Source: Marinitoga sp. 1197
GTDB lineage: Bacteria > Thermotogota > Thermotogae > Petrotogales > Petrotogaceae
Length of the DNA stretch: 64,000 bases
Assembly (NCBI RefSeq): GCF_001021165.1
Contig: NZ_AZAY01000016.1
Coordinates: 1 to 64,000 of the forward strand
Reading direction: 5' to 3'
The position numbers and the translations under genes are program-made. Positions within the stretch are counted from its first letter, which is position 1, and the number at the start of each line of letters is the position of its first letter. This document shows, in pieces, positions 8,564-19,160 of the stretch. The notes beneath the pieces are model-generated. The model was not told the DNA's origin and searched no databases. It saw only the letters and a program-made list of their open reading frames with translations.

Positions 8564-9841
8564 TTATCTCCTCCCACGGAGTTTGCCTTTTTTCATAAAA
8601 CCTTCATATTGCCTTGTTATCATATGAGCTTCAATTTGTTGCATTATATCTAATGAAACACCTACTGCAATAAGTGCTGAAGTTCCACCTATCCATATAT
8701 TAACCCCAGATGCACTTCTAATAATGTAAGGTAATAAAGAAATCACCACAAGGAATACTGCTCCAATAAATGTTACTCTCATCATTGTTTTGGTTATATA
8801 ATCTGATGTTGGTTTTCCAGGTCTTATACCTGGTATAAAACCGCCATATTTCTTTATATTTTCTGATATATCATTTGGATCAATAACAACTGAATTATAA
8901 AAATATGCAAAGAAGAATATAAGTAATGCATATATTATTAAATAAATTGGTGTGCCATAACCAAACCATCTACTTACCCATTGAGCTCCTGTTGCGGTTG
9001 CAAGCATTGAGGGTAATGTCATAATCGCTGATGCGAAAATTATTGGTAATACACCACCACCGTTTACTTTTATTGGAATGTATGTAGAAGCTCCTCCATA
9101 TATTTTATTTCCAACAACTCTTTTTGCATATTGAACATTTATTCTTCTTTCTGATGTTTGTAAATAAACTGTTCCCACAACTACTGCAATTGCTACTATA
9201 ATTAATATTATCCATTCAAAAATGCTTAATCTTCCAACTAAACCACTTGCTACATATTGCGGAAATCTTGATACTATACCTGCAAAAATCAATACTGATA
9301 TTCCATTACCTATACCTTTTTCTGTTATCATTTCACCTAACCATAATAAGAACATGGTTCCTGCAACTATTGATGTTGTTGATATCAATATAAATAATAA
9401 ATAATTCAAATTAGGAGCTCTATATCCAGCTACTCCTAATGACAAGAAAAATCCTTGAAGCAATGCAAGACCTAACGTAACCTGTCTCGTCAATCTTCCA
9501 AATTTTTTTCTACCCTCTTCCCCTTCTTTTAACATTTCTTTCAAACTTGGAATTACTGATGCTAATAATTGTAAAATAATTGATGCGTTAATATAAGGTG
9601 TTACACTTAAAACAAAAATTGAAAACTGTTTTAAAGATCCTCCTGTAAATACATCAAAAAAACTAATTAATCCTTGTGAAGCTCCTCCTAATCCTGCTAT
9701 AAAACCTTCCCATCTTACTAAATCTATACCTGGAATAGGTATATATATTCCTATTCTAAAAGCTATTAAAGCTATTAATGTAAATATAATACGATCCCGG
9801 AGTTCCGGGATCTTCCACATATTTTTAAATGCTTCTTTCAT
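8564..9841 (-). CDS. secY: Protein translocase subunit SecY
   Basis: The 425-residue channel subunit of the Sec translocon has ten predicted membrane helices. Typical landmarks are the plug region (IPIPGID), GIGNGISVLIFAGIV in the TM4-5 region, and the cytoplasmic C5 loop ISENIKKYGGFIPGIRPGKP. It overlaps the rplO stop by one base. Confidence 0.97.
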   Translation of the reverse strand: MKEAFKNMWKIPELRDRIIFTLIALIAFRIGIYIPIPGIDLVRWEGFIAGLGGASQGLISFFDVFTGGSLKQFSIFVLSVTPYINASIILQLLASVIPSLKEMLKEGEEGRKKFGRLTRQVTLGLALLQGFFLSLGVAGYRAPNLNYLLFILISTTSIVAGTMFLLWLGEMITEKGIGNGISVLIFAGIVSRFPQYVASGLVGRLSIFEWIILIIVAIAVVVGTVYLQTSERRINVQYAKRVVGNKIYGGASTYIPIKVNGGGVLPIIFASAIMTLPSMLATATGAQWVSRWFGYGTPIYLIIYALLIFFFAYFYNSVVIDPNDISENIKKYGGFIPGIRPGKPTSDYITKTMMRVTFIGAVFLVVISLLPYIIRSASGVNIWIGGTSALIAVGVSLDIMQQIEAHMITRQYEGFMKKGKLRGRR

Positions 9842-10296
9842 TACTGAATCACCTCGACACTTCCGCCGGCTGATTCTATTTTCTCCTGTGCTTTTTTACT
9901 AAAAGCATGAGCTTTTACTTTTAATGGTTTTGTCAATTCACCATTTCCTAATACTTTTACACCATCTTTTATTTTTTTAAGTATTCTTTTTTCTAAAAGT
10001 TTTTCTGGAGTTATTTCTTCGTTTGCTTCGAATTTACTTTCTAATACAGAAATATTTATTTCTGCATAATTCTTTTTAAATGGTGCATTTGTAAATCCAT
10101 ATTTTGGAATTCTTCTAAATAAAGGTGTTTGACCACCTTCAAAACTTGGTCTAACCTTTCCTTTACCTCTGGATTTTTGACCTTTATGTCCTTTTCCACC
10201 TGTTTTTCCTAACCCAGAACTCCAACCTCTTCCTGTTCTTTTAGCTACTTTTCTTGATCCTTCGGCGGGTTTTAAGTCTGATATTTTAAGAGACAT
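9841..10296 (-). CDS. rplO: 50S ribosomal protein L15
   Basis: The 151-residue L15 starts at ATG 10296 ([16 protein letters not shown]), with GGGGGT as ribosome site 7 nt upstream. A longer in-frame ATG at 10329 would overlap rpmD and add 11 non-conserved residues, so I rejected it. The glycine-rich N-terminal region ([20 protein letters not shown]) is diagnostic. Confidence 0.95.
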   Translation of the reverse strand: MSLKISDLKPAEGSRKVAKRTGRGWSSGLGKTGGKGHKGQKSRGKGKVRPSFEGGQTPLFRRIPKYGFTNAPFKKNYAEINISVLESKFEANEEITPEKLLEKRILKKIKDGVKVLGNGELTKPLKVKAHAFSKKAQEKIESAGGSVEVIQ

Positions 10297-10309
10297 ATTT
10301 GCTACCCCC

Positions 10310-10495
10310 TCATTCTTCAATTTCTTCAACTTTTATAAGATGTTGTACCTTTGTTATCATACCTCTTATTTCTGGTCTATCTTCTTTTATTACTTCTTGA
10401 TTAGGTTTTCTTAACCCCAAGGCATCTAAGGTGGCGAGTTGTCTATAATTTTTTCCCGCTCTTCCTCTTACAAGTTTTATTTTTAATTTAGCCAT
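10310..10495 (-). CDS. rpmD: 50S ribosomal protein L30
   Basis: The 61-residue bacterial-type L30 has the typical core [26 protein letters not shown]. It has no extension. It sits between rpsE (3 bp gap) and rplO. Confidence 0.95.
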   Translation of the reverse strand: MAKLKIKLVRGRAGKNYRQLATLDALGLRKPNQEVIKEDRPEIRGMITKVQHLIKVEEIEE

Positions 10496-10498
10496 TTC

Positions 10499-11032
10499 TT
10501 ATCCCTCCTTATGGGCACCTTGAAATACCTTTTTAACACTCAAGTCTCTAAGTTCTGCATATTCTTTTGGAGATTTTAATTCTTTTAATCCGTTCAATGT
10601 TGCTTTCGATAAATTTATAGCAGTTGTTGAACCCAATGCTTTCGAAAGAATATTATGTACTCCTGCTAATTCTACAACAGCACGAACTGCTGCTGAAGCA
10701 ATAATACCTGTACCTGGTCCGGCAGGCTTTAATAATACCTTTGAAGCATCCTGTTTTCCTAATACTTCATGAGGTATAGTACCATTTTTTACTGGAACTT
10801 CTATCATATTTTTCTTTGCATTTTGAATTGCTTTCCTTATTGCTTGAGGAACTTCTCTTGCATTTCCACTTCCAACTCCAACTTTTCCATTCCTATTTCC
10901 TACAACAGCAACAACTCTAAAAGATATATTTTTTCCTCCTGTTGTAACCTTTGTAACCCTTCTAATTTCTATTATTCTTTCTTCAAATTCTTCAGCAGCT
11001 GCTGAAGCCATTAAATTCTTATCTAAGGTCAT
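10499..11032 (-). CDS. rpsE: 30S ribosomal protein S5
   Basis: The 177-residue S5 is an accuracy-determining protein of the decoding centre. The N-terminal double-stranded RNA-binding domain ([20 protein letters not shown]) and the C-terminal domain ([20 protein letters not shown]) are intact. The N-terminal extension [16 protein letters not shown] is short. Confidence 0.97.
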   Translation of the reverse strand: MTLDKNLMASAAAEEFEERIIEIRRVTKVTTGGKNISFRVVAVVGNRNGKVGVGSGNAREVPQAIRKAIQNAKKNMIEVPVKNGTIPHEVLGKQDASKVLLKPAGPGTGIIASAAVRAVVELAGVHNILSKALGSTTAINLSKATLNGLKELKSPKEYAELRDLSVKKVFQGAHKEG

Positions 11033-11049
11033 TTTCTGTTTACACCTCC

Positions 11050-11412
11050 TTAAAAGTCAAGACCTGCTTCACGTGCAGCCTCAGCTAATGCTTTTATTTT
11101 CCCATGATATTTGAAGCCGCCTCTATCAAATGATACTTTGGATATTCCTTTTTCTAAAGCTCTCTTAGCAATTAATTTTCCAACTTCTTTAGCAGCTTCA
11201 ATATTCCATGTTTTTTCTAAGTTTAGTCCTTTATCTACAGTAGAAGCAGCTGCTAATGTATGTCCTTTTGTATCATCTATAATTTGAACATATAAATGTT
11301 TATTGCTTTTGAAAACTGCCATTCTTGGCCTTTCAGGAGTTCCAAAAACTTTTCTTCTAACCCTTAAATGTCTTTTTCTTCTTAACTTTTTCTTTTGAAT
11401 GGGTTTAATCAT
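11050..11412 (-). CDS. rplR: 50S ribosomal protein L18
   Basis: The 120-residue 5S rRNA-binding protein has a basic N-terminus ([18 protein letters not shown]) and core [20 protein letters not shown]; the C-terminus [11 protein letters not shown] is typical. Confidence 0.96.
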   Translation of the reverse strand: MIKPIQKKKLRRKRHLRVRRKVFGTPERPRMAVFKSNKHLYVQIIDDTKGHTLAAASTVDKGLNLEKTWNIEAAKEVGKLIAKRALEKGISKVSFDRGGFKYHGKIKALAEAAREAGLDF

Positions 11413-11426
11413 CTGGTCAGCCTCCC

Positions 11427-11981
11427 TTAAACTTTCTTACCTTGTTTTCTGATAATTACCTCACCAACGTATTTTATACCTTTTCCTGAATATACATTTG
11501 GTTTTCTGAATCTCTTAATTTTTGCTGCTACTTCACCAACTAAGTATTTATTAATACCTTTTACGATAACTTTGTTTGGTGCTGGTACTTCTATTGTTAT
11601 TCCTTCAGGTGGAAGGTATTCAATTGGATGAGAATAGCCCAATTGTAAAACTAATTTAGAACCCTGCATTGCAGCTCTATAACCTATACCAACTATTTCT
11701 AATTCTTTTTTAAATCCTTCAGTTACACCTTTAATCATATTTTTTACTAATGATGCATATGTTCCCTGAAACATATTAATTCTTTTTGCATCACTTTTTC
11801 TTTTCATTGATTCCTCATTGCCTTCAACTTTTATTTTATTATCTTCAATTACAAATTTAACATATGGCAAATATTCCTGAGTTAATTCGCCCTTTGGACC
11901 TTTAACTTTTATTATATTATCGTTAATTGTCACTTCTACTCCATTTGGTATATCTATTGGATTTTTTGATATACGTGACAT
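11427..11981 (-). CDS. rplF: 50S ribosomal protein L6
   Basis: The 184-residue L6 near the sarcin-ricin loop consists of two repeated alpha/beta domains. Its C-terminal motif [19 protein letters not shown] matches the family signature. Confidence 0.97.
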   Translation of the reverse strand: MSRISKNPIDIPNGVEVTINDNIIKVKGPKGELTQEYLPYVKFVIEDNKIKVEGNEESMKRKSDAKRINMFQGTYASLVKNMIKGVTEGFKKELEIVGIGYRAAMQGSKLVLQLGYSHPIEYLPPEGITIEVPAPNKVIVKGINKYLVGEVAAKIKRFRKPNVYSGKGIKYVGEVIIRKQGKKV

Positions 11982-11995
11982 TTATTCAGCACCTC

Positions 11996-12400
11996 CTACC
12001 AAACGTAACAAATTAATTCTCCACCGACTCCAAGTTCTCTTGCTTCTTTGTCGGTAAGAACACCTTTTGATGTTGAAATTATTGAGATACCCATTCCACC
12101 TTTTACTACAGGTATTTTATCTTTTGATACGTAAACTCTTCTACCTGGTTTTGAAACTCTTATAATACTATGAATTACTTTTTGTTTATTTTTTCTGTCG
12201 CCTTTATATTTTAACTGTATTTTTAATATTCCCTGTTTTCCATCTTCAATAAATTTATAATCTAATATATAACCTTCTCTTTTTAATATTTCCGCTATAT
12301 TCCTTTTTAAATTTGATGCTGGAATTTCTACACTTTCTTTCATAACAAGATTCGCATTTCTTATTCTTGTAAGCATATCTGCTACGGGATCACTCCACAT
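11996..12400 (-). CDS. rpsH: 30S ribosomal protein S8
   Basis: The 134-residue central-domain 16S rRNA binder is the spc-operon repressor in E. coli. The N-terminus [16 protein letters not shown] and the C-terminal signature [20 protein letters not shown] are conserved. Confidence 0.97.
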   Translation of the reverse strand: MWSDPVADMLTRIRNANLVMKESVEIPASNLKRNIAEILKREGYILDYKFIEDGKQGILKIQLKYKGDRKNKQKVIHSIIRVSKPGRRVYVSKDKIPVVKGGMGISIISTSKGVLTDKEARELGVGGELICYVW

Positions 12401-12413
12401 TAAGATTCCCTCC

Positions 12414-12599
12414 TTACCAACTTGCCTTTTTAACGCCTGGTAATTTTCCTTCCAGGGCTAATCTTCTAAAACATACTCTACATAATCCAAATTCTCTATA
12501 TACAGCTCTTGGTCTTCCACATATTATACATCTGGAATATTCTCTTGTTTTATATTTCTTTGGTTTTTTCCATCTTGCAACCATTGATTTTTTTGCCAT
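12414..12599 (-). CDS. rpsN: 30S ribosomal protein S14, zinc-binding type
   Basis: The 61-residue short form (type Z) has two CxxC pairs (CIICGRP and CRVCFRR) that bind zinc, unlike the longer cysteine-free form. It lies between rplE and rpsH as expected. Confidence 0.96.
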   Translation of the reverse strand: MAKKSMVARWKKPKKYKTREYSRCIICGRPRAVYREFGLCRVCFRRLALEGKLPGVKKASW

Positions 12600-12613
12600 T
12601 ATTTACCTCCTCC

Positions 12614-13168
12614 TTAATCTCTCTTGAAAGGGAAGCCCATTAATTGAAGGAGTTTTCTTGCTTCCTCATCAGTCTTTGCAGTTGTAACAATGGTAATATC
12701 CATACCCTGAACTCTTTTAACCTGATCTGGTTTTAATTCAGGAAATACTAATTGTTCCGTTAAACCAAATGTGTAATTTCCTCTTCCATCAAAACTATTT
12801 GGATTCATTCCTCTAAAATCCCTTAATTTAGGAAAAATTATGTTGATCAATTTGAATAAGAAATTATACATTTTTACACTTCTCAGTGTAACTTTTGCAC
12901 CTATTGGCATTCCTTCTCTTAATTTAAAATTTGCAACACTTTTCTTTGCTCTTGTAACTACAGCCTTTTGCCCTGTAATTAAAGATAATTCTTGAGCATG
13001 CTTTTCAACAACATCAGCGTTTCTTGCGCCCTCACCTATTCCCATATTAACAACAATTTTAACTATTTTTGGAACTTCATGAACGTTTTTATAGCCAAAT
13101 TCTTTCATGAGGGCTGGAACTACTTCCTTTTCATATTGTTCTTTTAATGGAATGTATTCATATCTCAT
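12614..13168 (-). CDS. rplE: 50S ribosomal protein L5
   Basis: The 184-residue 5S rRNA-binding protein of the central protuberance has the conserved stretches [20 protein letters not shown] and [20 protein letters not shown]. It has normal length and an intact frame. Confidence 0.97.
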   Translation of the reverse strand: MRYEYIPLKEQYEKEVVPALMKEFGYKNVHEVPKIVKIVVNMGIGEGARNADVVEKHAQELSLITGQKAVVTRAKKSVANFKLREGMPIGAKVTLRSVKMYNFLFKLINIIFPKLRDFRGMNPNSFDGRGNYTFGLTEQLVFPELKPDQVKRVQGMDITIVTTAKTDEEARKLLQLMGFPFKRD

Positions 13169-13185
13169 AATCTATTCCTCCCTCA

Positions 13186-13503
13186 TTAAACCTTATCTAT
13201 AATTTCATTGCATTTTCTACAAATTCTTACCTTTTTACCTTCTTCTAAGAATCTGTATCCAACTCTTGTTGGTTTACCACAACTAGGACATATAATCATT
13301 ACTTTACTTATATGTATTGGAGATGGTTGTTCTATAATTCCACCTTCTCTTAATTGCTGGGTAGGTCTTTGATGCTTTTTTACTATATTTACATTTTCAA
13401 CTACAACTTTATTTAATTTTGGTATTACTCTTAAAATTTTCCCTTCTTTACCTTTATCTTTTCCGGAGATTACTTTTACTAAATCACCCTTTTTTATTTT
13501 CAT
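13186..13503 (-). CDS. rplX: 50S ribosomal protein L24
   Basis: The 105-residue assembly-initiating L24 has an N-terminal KOW motif ([20 protein letters not shown]). The C-terminal segment carries two CxxC pairs (CPSCGKP, CRKCNEI) that could bind zinc. This cysteine form occurs in a number of bacteria. It adds to the zinc-rich set with S4, S14 and L36. Confidence 0.96.
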   Translation of the reverse strand: MKIKKGDLVKVISGKDKGKEGKILRVIPKLNKVVVENVNIVKKHQRPTQQLREGGIIEQPSPIHISKVMIICPSCGKPTRVGYRFLEEGKKVRICRKCNEIIDKV

Positions 13504-13512
13504 ACTCTCACC

Positions 13513-13881
13513 TCACCATACTTCTTGTGCAAGAGATGCTATTTTTGTATAACCTGCTTCTCTTACTTCCCTAGCAATTGGTCCGAACACACGAGTACCT
13601 ACAGGCATATTGTTTTTATCTATTAAAACTGCTGCATTTTCATCAAATCTTATATGTGAACCATCTTTTCTTTTTATTTCTTTTTTGGTTCTAACAACTA
13701 CAGCTTTTACTACCTGACCCTTTTTTATGTCTGTGTGCGGTATTGCTTCTCTTACTGAACATACTACAACATCTCCAACTGTACCAACCGATTTATGAAA
13801 ACCGCCTAAAACTCTTATAACTCTTAATACCTTTGCTCCTGAATTATCTGCAGCTCTTAAATAACTTTCGGCTTGAATCAT
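13513..13881 (-). CDS. rplN: 50S ribosomal protein L14
   Basis: The 122-residue L14 at the subunit interface has the signature [17 protein letters not shown]; the C-terminus ([16 protein letters not shown]) is typical. Its start codon overlaps the rpsQ stop by one base. Confidence 0.97.
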   Translation of the reverse strand: MIQAESYLRAADNSGAKVLRVIRVLGGFHKSVGTVGDVVVCSVREAIPHTDIKKGQVVKAVVVRTKKEIKRKDGSHIRFDENAAVLIDKNNMPVGTRVFGPIAREVREAGYTKIASLAQEVW

Positions 13882-14183
13882 TATGCGTCACCCCCAACTT
13901 CTTCCACTGCTTCGGGTGTTTCATTATTTTTTTCCGCAAAAATATTCTTTTCAACTATTCTGACGACTTTCCATGTTTTTGTTTTTGAATATGGCTTTGT
14001 TTCTTCTATTTCAACAATATCACCTATTTCACATTCATTATTTTCATCATGAGCATGAAATTTCTTTGATTTTTTAACAAACTTTTTATATATTGGATGT
14101 TTTATTTTTCTTTCTACTTTTACAGTAATGGTTTTATCCATTTTATCACTTACAACTTCGCCTATTAACGTTTTTTTAGGCAT
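13881..14183 (-). CDS. rpsQ: 30S ribosomal protein S17
   Basis: The 100-residue S17 has an OB fold, with [19 protein letters not shown] and the hairpin [20 protein letters not shown]. The acidic tail ([17 protein letters not shown]) is longer than in E. coli. Confidence 0.96.
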   Translation of the reverse strand: MPKKTLIGEVVSDKMDKTITVKVERKIKHPIYKKFVKKSKKFHAHDENNECEIGDIVEIEETKPYSKTKTWKVVRIVEKNIFAEKNNETPEAVEEVGGDA

Positions 14184-14189
14184 TACTCA

Positions 14190-14396
14190 TTACCTCCTTA
14201 TACCCAATTCCCTTTGTCTGAGAATTGTTTTTATTCTTGCTATGTCTCTTCTCACCATTTTTATGGAAGCAGTATTTTTTATTTGTCCTAATTCGTGTTG
14301 AAATCTCATTTCGAATAATTTTTTCTTGGATTCTTCTAATTTTACTCTTAATTCATCATCTGTTAAATTTATTAATTCAGCTACTTGTTTTTTCAT
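14190..14396 (-). CDS. rpmC: 50S ribosomal protein L29
   Basis: The 68-residue two-helix L29 lies at the tunnel exit. Conserved segments are [17 protein letters not shown] and [15 protein letters not shown]. Its ATG overlaps the rplP stop (ATGA). Confidence 0.95.
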   Translation of the reverse strand: MKKQVAELINLTDDELRVKLEESKKKLFEMRFQHELGQIKNTASIKMVRRDIARIKTILRQRELGIRR

Positions 14397-14821
14397 TTTG
14401 CTTCCCCCCTTATATGGTACCTGGGTACTATTTTTGTCTTTATAGGTAATTTAGTTGCTGCATATTCTAAAGCTTCTTTTGCTAATTCTTCAGAAGTTCC
14501 GGCAATTTCAAATAAAACTTTTCCTGGTTTTACTACTGCTGTCCAACCTTCAACGTCTCCTTTACCTTTACCCATTCTTGTTCCGATCCCTTTTGAAGTA
14601 ATTGGTTTATCAGGGAATATTTTAATCCATATTTTTCCATTTCTTTTTAATGTTCTAACCATTGCTAATCTACAAGCTTCAATTTGTTGTGAAGTTATTA
14701 AAGCAGGTTCCAAAGCTTTCAAGCCCCATTCGCCAAAGTCTACCAATGTTCCTCCTTTGGCATTACCTTTCATCTTTCCTCTTTGTATTTTTCTATATTT
14801 ATATCTTTTTGGCATTAACAT
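14393..14821 (-). CDS. rplP: 50S ribosomal protein L16
   Basis: The 142-residue L16 lies at the A site and P site entry of the large subunit. Typical segments are [37 protein letters not shown]-like residues 60-75, and [18 protein letters not shown]. Confidence 0.97.
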   Translation of the reverse strand: MLMPKRYKYRKIQRGKMKGNAKGGTLVDFGEWGLKALEPALITSQQIEACRLAMVRTLKRNGKIWIKIFPDKPITSKGIGTRMGKGKGDVEGWTAVVKPGKVLFEIAGTSEELAKEALEYAATKLPIKTKIVPRYHIRGEAK

Positions 14822-14843
14822 TTACATCACGCCCTCCTTTAGT

Positions 14844-15482
14844 TCATAACTGAGTATCGCCTTTATATACCCAAACCTTTATTCCGATTGTTCCAGACAA
14901 TGTTTGTGCTTCAGCAGTTCCGTAATCAATATCAGATCTTAATGTTTGTAAAGGTAATCTTCCTTCCATATACCATTCAGTTCTTGCGATTTCTGCTCCA
15001 TTTAATCTTCCTGAGACCATAATTTTAATTCCTTTTGCACCTCTTTTTAAAGCTGCTGATATTGCTCTTTTCATGGCTCTTTTATATGAAGCTCTTTTCA
15101 ATATTTGTGCCGAAATATTTTCTGCTATTAATAATGCATTTACTTGAGGATTTCTAATTTCATCAATATTTATTCTAACATTTCTATCATTAACCATTTT
15201 TTCAATTTCTTTTTTTAACGCTTGAATCTCTACACCTTTCCTTCCAATAATTATTCCAACTCTTACTGCTTTTATTGTTATGTTTATTTGTGTTGAAGAT
15301 GGTCTTTCAATTAATATATCTCCTACACCAGCTTCGTAATATTTTCTTTTTATGTAATCTCTAATTTTTAAATCTTCTTTTAAAAATTCTGCATAATTAT
15401 CTTCACTAAACCAATTAGCCTTCCATGGTTTTGAAATTCCTAACCTAAATCCATATGGATGTACTTTTTGACCCACGGACAT
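14844..15482 (-). CDS. rpsC: 30S ribosomal protein S3
   Basis: The 212-residue S3 of the mRNA entry channel has a type II KH domain with the GxxG loop in [19 protein letters not shown] and a C-terminal domain ([20 protein letters not shown]). The N-terminus [16 protein letters not shown] is standard. Confidence 0.97.
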   Translation of the reverse strand: MSVGQKVHPYGFRLGISKPWKANWFSEDNYAEFLKEDLKIRDYIKRKYYEAGVGDILIERPSSTQINITIKAVRVGIIIGRKGVEIQALKKEIEKMVNDRNVRINIDEIRNPQVNALLIAENISAQILKRASYKRAMKRAISAALKRGAKGIKIMVSGRLNGAEIARTEWYMEGRLPLQTLRSDIDYGTAEAQTLSGTIGIKVWVYKGDTQL

Positions 15483-15488
15483 TCCACC

Positions 15489-15941
15489 TCACTTCTGAGA
15501 TTTTAACTCTTTTTCTTTTTCCCTATCTCTAACAACAACAGTAATATGTGCTAACCTTTTTTGTAATATGTCAGCTCTTCCTCTTCCTCTCGGCCATAAT
15601 CTTTTCATTCTTGGCCCATCATTTACATATACTTCTGCAACGTATAAATCATCTGCATTTAAACCAAAATTATTTTCAGCGTTTGCTATTGCTGATACTA
15701 ATACTTTATATGTTAACCTTGCAGCTTTTTTAGGACTGAACATTAATACTTGTAATGCTTCATCTACATTTTTGCCCCTAATAGCATTTACAACTGATCT
15801 TGCTTTTTTTGGGGAAATTCTTAAGTATTTTGCAGTAGCTTTTGCTTCGATTTTTGGCTGTGCTGCTTCAGCTTCTTTTCTTATTCTATGAAAAACAGAT
15901 CTTTTCAATTTTTTACCATCTTGAATTCTTGATACAGCCAT
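15489..15941 (-). CDS. rplV: 50S ribosomal protein L22
   Basis: The 150-residue L22 has a tunnel loop and the core [21 protein letters not shown] place the start at ATG 15941 (MAVSRIQD), 8 nt after GGAGGG. The in-frame ATG at 15959 would overlap rpsS and lies upstream of the ribosome site. About 35 residues precede the usual L22 start, an extension common in Thermotogales. Confidence 0.94.
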   Translation of the reverse strand: MAVSRIQDGKKLKRSVFHRIRKEAEAAQPKIEAKATAKYLRISPKKARSVVNAIRGKNVDEALQVLMFSPKKAARLTYKVLVSAIANAENNFGLNADDLYVAEVYVNDGPRMKRLWPRGRGRADILQKRLAHITVVVRDREKEKELKSQK

Positions 15942-15955
15942 GGTTATGTCCCTCC

Positions 15956-16240
15956 TCATTTCACCTTGCCTTTTTTAGCCTTTTTGTCAGCATGACCACC
16001 AAATCTCCTTGTTGGTGCAAATTCTCCTAATCTATGTCCAATCATATGCTCTGTTATATAAACAGGTATATGTTTCATGCCATTATGTACTGCAATTGTA
16101 TGCCCTATCATTTCGGGTAAAATCATAGATGCTCTACTCCATGTTTTTATTACTTTCTTTTCACCTTTTTCATTTAATTCCCTAATCTTTTTCAACAGAC
16201 TTGGGTGTACATAAGGTCCTTTCTTTAACGATCTACTCAC
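15956..16240 (-). CDS. rpsS: 30S ribosomal protein S19
   Basis: The 94-residue head protein pairs with S13. The N-terminus [19 protein letters not shown] and the motif [22 protein letters not shown] are diagnostic. Confidence 0.97.
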   Translation of the reverse strand: MSRSLKKGPYVHPSLLKKIRELNEKGEKKVIKTWSRASMILPEMIGHTIAVHNGMKHIPVYITEHMIGHRLGEFAPTRRFGGHADKKAKKGKVK

Positions 16241-16257
16241 TCACAGCACCCCCTAGG

Positions 16258-17082
16258 TTACTTTTTTCTTCTTCTTACTATAAATTTATCTGATTTTCTC
16301 TTTCCACGTCTTGTTTTATATCCTTTTGCAGGTGTTCCCCAAGGACTCCTTGGTATATGACCTTTACTTGCACCTTCACCACCACCCATTGGGTGATCAA
16401 CTGGGTTCATAGCCATACCTCTAACATGTGGTTTCTTACCAAGCCATCTTGTTCTACCTGCTTTACCAAATACTTCGTTAATATGATCTTCATTTCCAAC
16501 CATACCAATTGTAGCCATACATTTTATATGAACTTTTCTCAATTCGCTTGAAGGCATTCTTAATAATGCATATTTACCTTCTTTTGCCATCAATTGTGCA
16601 TATGTTCCTGCCGATCTTGCTATTTTTGCACCTTTTCCAGGTTCGAATTCTATATTATGAATAATTGTACCTACAGGTATATTTTCTAATGGCAATGCAT
16701 TACCAGGCTTTATTTCTGCATTTGGTCCTGATAATATTTCTTCTCCAACTTTTATGCCTTTTGGAGCAAGAATATATCTCTTTTCACCATCTGCATATAC
16801 TAATAATGCTATTCTTGCACTTCTATTAGGATCATATTCTATAGATACAACCTTTGCTGGAACACCAAATTTTTCTCTTTTAAAATCTATTAATCTGTAT
16901 CTTCTTTTATGTCCACCACCTCTATGTCTCATAGTAACTCTACCATATGAGTTTCTACCACCTGTTTTCTTGAGAGGTTTAATTAAGGATTTTTCCGGGG
17001 TGGATTTTGTAATTTCTGAGAAATCTGTGATTATCATAAATCTCCTTGAAGGAGTTGTTGGCTTAAATTTTTTGAGACCCAT
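16258..17082 (-). CDS. rplB: 50S ribosomal protein L2
   Basis: The 274-residue L2 is needed for subunit joining and peptidyl transfer. The C-terminal signature [18 protein letters not shown], containing the functionally important histidine, is intact. Confidence 0.98.
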   Translation of the reverse strand: MGLKKFKPTTPSRRFMIITDFSEITKSTPEKSLIKPLKKTGGRNSYGRVTMRHRGGGHKRRYRLIDFKREKFGVPAKVVSIEYDPNRSARIALLVYADGEKRYILAPKGIKVGEEILSGPNAEIKPGNALPLENIPVGTIIHNIEFEPGKGAKIARSAGTYAQLMAKEGKYALLRMPSSELRKVHIKCMATIGMVGNEDHINEVFGKAGRTRWLGKKPHVRGMAMNPVDHPMGGGEGASKGHIPRSPWGTPAKGYKTRRGKRKSDKFIVRRRKK

Positions 17083-17098
17083 TCTAACTCACCTCTCC

Positions 17099-17398
17099 TT
17101 ATAAATTACCTTGAAGCTCTTTTATAACATAACCTTCAGCTAATTTAACAATTGCTTTTTTCCATGATCGTGTTTTACCTTCAAATCTTCCCAATCTTTT
17201 TGGTTTTGGTTTCACATTCATCACGTGAACTTTCTCTACTTTAACATTAAATATATCCTCAACAGCTTTCTTGATTTCTGGTTTTGTTGCATCTTTTGCA
17301 ACTTCAAAAGTATATTTATTTTCACTCATCAACATATATGTTTTTTCTGTGAGGATCGGCCTGATTATTATATCATAATTAAATTGTTTTCTATCCAT
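17099..17398 (-). CDS. rplW: 50S ribosomal protein L23
   Basis: The 99-residue L23 is the docking site for SRP and trigger factor at the tunnel exit. The pattern IIRPILTEKTYMLMSENKYTFEV is diagnostic. The start codon overlaps the rplD stop by one base. Confidence 0.96.
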   Translation of the reverse strand: MDRKQFNYDIIIRPILTEKTYMLMSENKYTFEVAKDATKPEIKKAVEDIFNVKVEKVHVMNVKPKPKRLGRFEGKTRSWKKAIVKLAEGYVIKELQGNL

Positions 17399-18075
17399 TA
17401 GCCGAGCACCTCCTCGATCTTTGTTACTGTATCCTTTGTAAGGATTACTTTTTCATTGTTTATTATATCAAATACATTCAAACCATCAACATTTGTTTTA
17501 TTTCCATTTTTACCCTGATTTGGATTATCAACGATTATAACTTTTACTCCAGGAATATTTCTTGCAGATAATTTTACATTTATATATTCATCTTTTTTCC
17601 ATGGCAATACTATTAATGTTTTAGTATTTTCAAATCCAAAGTTCTTTAATACTTCTTTCATATCCTTTGTTTTTGGTTTTTCAAATGTCAATTCATCCAC
17701 TACTATTAAATTATTTTCTTTTACTCTAACACTTAATGCAGATCTTAAAGCCAATTTTTTCATTTTTTTAGTTAATTTTTTTGACCAATCTCTTGGTTTT
17801 GGCCCAAATGTAACTCCACCATGTCGCCACAATGGTGATCTGGTAGAACCTGCTCTTGCTCTTCCAGTATGTTTTTGTGCCCACGGTTTTCTTCCGCCGC
17901 CTCTTACTTCAGCTCTTGTCTTTGTTGAAGCTGTTCCTCTTCTTTTATTTGCTAACTGCATATCGACATATCTGTATAAAAGATCCATATTCGGTTCAAT
18001 TGAAAAAATAGAATCTTTTACTTCTATTGTTCCAATTTTTTCACCTTTAATTGAATAAAGGTCTAATTGAGCCAT
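17398..18075 (-). CDS. rplD: 50S ribosomal protein L4
   Basis: The 225-residue L4 lines the exit tunnel. The tunnel loop [20 protein letters not shown] is clear. In E. coli L4 regulates the S10 operon, but no matching leader element is evident before rpsJ here. Confidence 0.97.
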   Translation of the reverse strand: MAQLDLYSIKGEKIGTIEVKDSIFSIEPNMDLLYRYVDMQLANKRRGTASTKTRAEVRGGGRKPWAQKHTGRARAGSTRSPLWRHGGVTFGPKPRDWSKKLTKKMKKLALRSALSVRVKENNLIVVDELTFEKPKTKDMKEVLKNFGFENTKTLIVLPWKKDEYINVKLSARNIPGVKVIIVDNPNQGKNGNKTNVDGLNVFDIINNEKVILTKDTVTKIEEVLG

Positions 18076-18109
18076 TTTTATTTACCTCCTCATTCTTCAT
18101 TTTCGGGGC

Positions 18110-18733
18110 TTACTTTTTTATTGCTTTTCTTATTATTAATAATCCACCCCTCGCACCTGGAACTCCACCTTTAACAGCTATTAAGTTATTTTCTTTATCT
18201 ATTTTTATAACTTCCGAGTTTAATACTGTAACTTTTTCATTTCCATATTGTCCGAACATTTTTTTACCTTTAAATACTTTTGCTGGTTCTGTATGATTAC
18301 CCGTTGAACCCAATGCTCTATGGAATTTTGAACCATGTGTTTTTCTTCCACCACCAAAATTCCATCTTTTCATAACACCTGTATAACCTCTACCTTTTGA
18401 CCAACCAGTTACGTCTATTTTTTCCCCTTCTTCAAATATTGTCACATCAATAACCTGACCAATTTCATAATTATCAACATTTTCAACTTTGAATTCCTTT
18501 AAGAATCTCATAGGTTTTACGCCAGCTTTTTTGAAAATCCCAAGTTTTGGCTTGTTTACTTTATACTCTTTAACTTCTTCAAATCCAACCTGAATAGCTG
18601 TGTATCCATCTTTTTCTTCTGTTTTTTTCTGTACTACTACACATGGCCCAGCCTTTATAACTGTGACCGGGATGGCTTTACCATCTTTATACACTCTTGT
18701 CATTCCTACTTTTCTTCCTAATATACCTTTCAT
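18110..18733 (-). CDS. rplC: 50S ribosomal protein L3
   Basis: The 207-residue L3 reaches toward the peptidyl transferase centre. The N-terminus MKGILGRKVGMTRVYKDGKA and the methylated-loop region FHRALGSTGNHTEPAKVFKG are typical. Confidence 0.97.
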   Translation of the reverse strand: MKGILGRKVGMTRVYKDGKAIPVTVIKAGPCVVVQKKTEEKDGYTAIQVGFEEVKEYKVNKPKLGIFKKAGVKPMRFLKEFKVENVDNYEIGQVIDVTIFEEGEKIDVTGWSKGRGYTGVMKRWNFGGGRKTHGSKFHRALGSTGNHTEPAKVFKGKKMFGQYGNEKVTVLNSEVIKIDKENNLIAVKGGVPGARGGLLIIRKAIKK

Positions 18734-18763
18734 GCTAATTCACCTCCAGAGCCCGATCAAATA

Positions 18764-19072
18764 TTAAGCTTTCATATCTACTGATACACCTGATGGTAAT
18801 TGTATCTTTAATAATTGTGTAACTGTTTCTTGAGTTGCATCATAAATATAAATAACTCTTTTATGTACTCTTTTCTCAAATTGTTCTCTTGAATAATTGT
18901 ATTTGTGAGGAGATCTTATTACTGTATAGATTGTTTTTTCTGTTGGTAATGGTATTGGTCCTGAAACCTTTGCATTACTTTGTTTTACCGCATCAATTAT
19001 TTTCTGCGCAGATTCATCTAACAATCTATGATCATAAGACTTTAATCTTATTTTGATCAATTTCTTTGCCAT
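18764..19072 (-). CDS. rpsJ: 30S ribosomal protein S10
   Basis: The 102-residue S10 (NusE) has a dual role in the subunit head and in NusB-dependent antitermination. The core [20 protein letters not shown] and the [17 protein letters not shown] segment are intact. Confidence 0.97.
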   Translation of the reverse strand: MAKKLIKIRLKSYDHRLLDESAQKIIDAVKQSNAKVSGPIPLPTEKTIYTVIRSPHKYNYSREQFEKRVHKRVIYIYDATQETVTQLLKIQLPSGVSVDMKA

Positions 19073-19100
19073 ATAAACCCTCCTTTAAGCATTTAGCAAA

Positions 19101-19118
19101 GGGAGCGTGGAAGCTCCC
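19101..19118 (-). other. Intercistronic stem-loop between tuf and rpsJ
   Basis: GGGAGC and GCTCCC form a 6-bp GC-rich stem with a 6-nt loop in the 88-bp gap between tuf and rpsJ. On the minus strand only a short TTT follows, so it would be a weak terminator at best. It may be an RNA-processing or stability hairpin that separates the very abundant tuf mRNA from the S10 part. Confidence 0.45.
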
Positions 19119-19160
19119 CGATTTTATATTTTATAGTAAAAACTTTGCAAAAAGATTTTA

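Noticed and set aside
9222-9404. Plus-strand open frames opposite ribosomal, secY and other minus-strand genes
   Set aside because: These are frame shadows: low-complexity Leu/Phe/Ser/Asn-rich products without ribosome sites, fully inside well-supported genes.
19101-19118. Strong terminator between tuf and rpsJ
   Set aside because: The stem is only 6 bp with a three-base T-run, and no promoter is clear before rpsJ. I keep it as a processing or weak attenuation hairpin.
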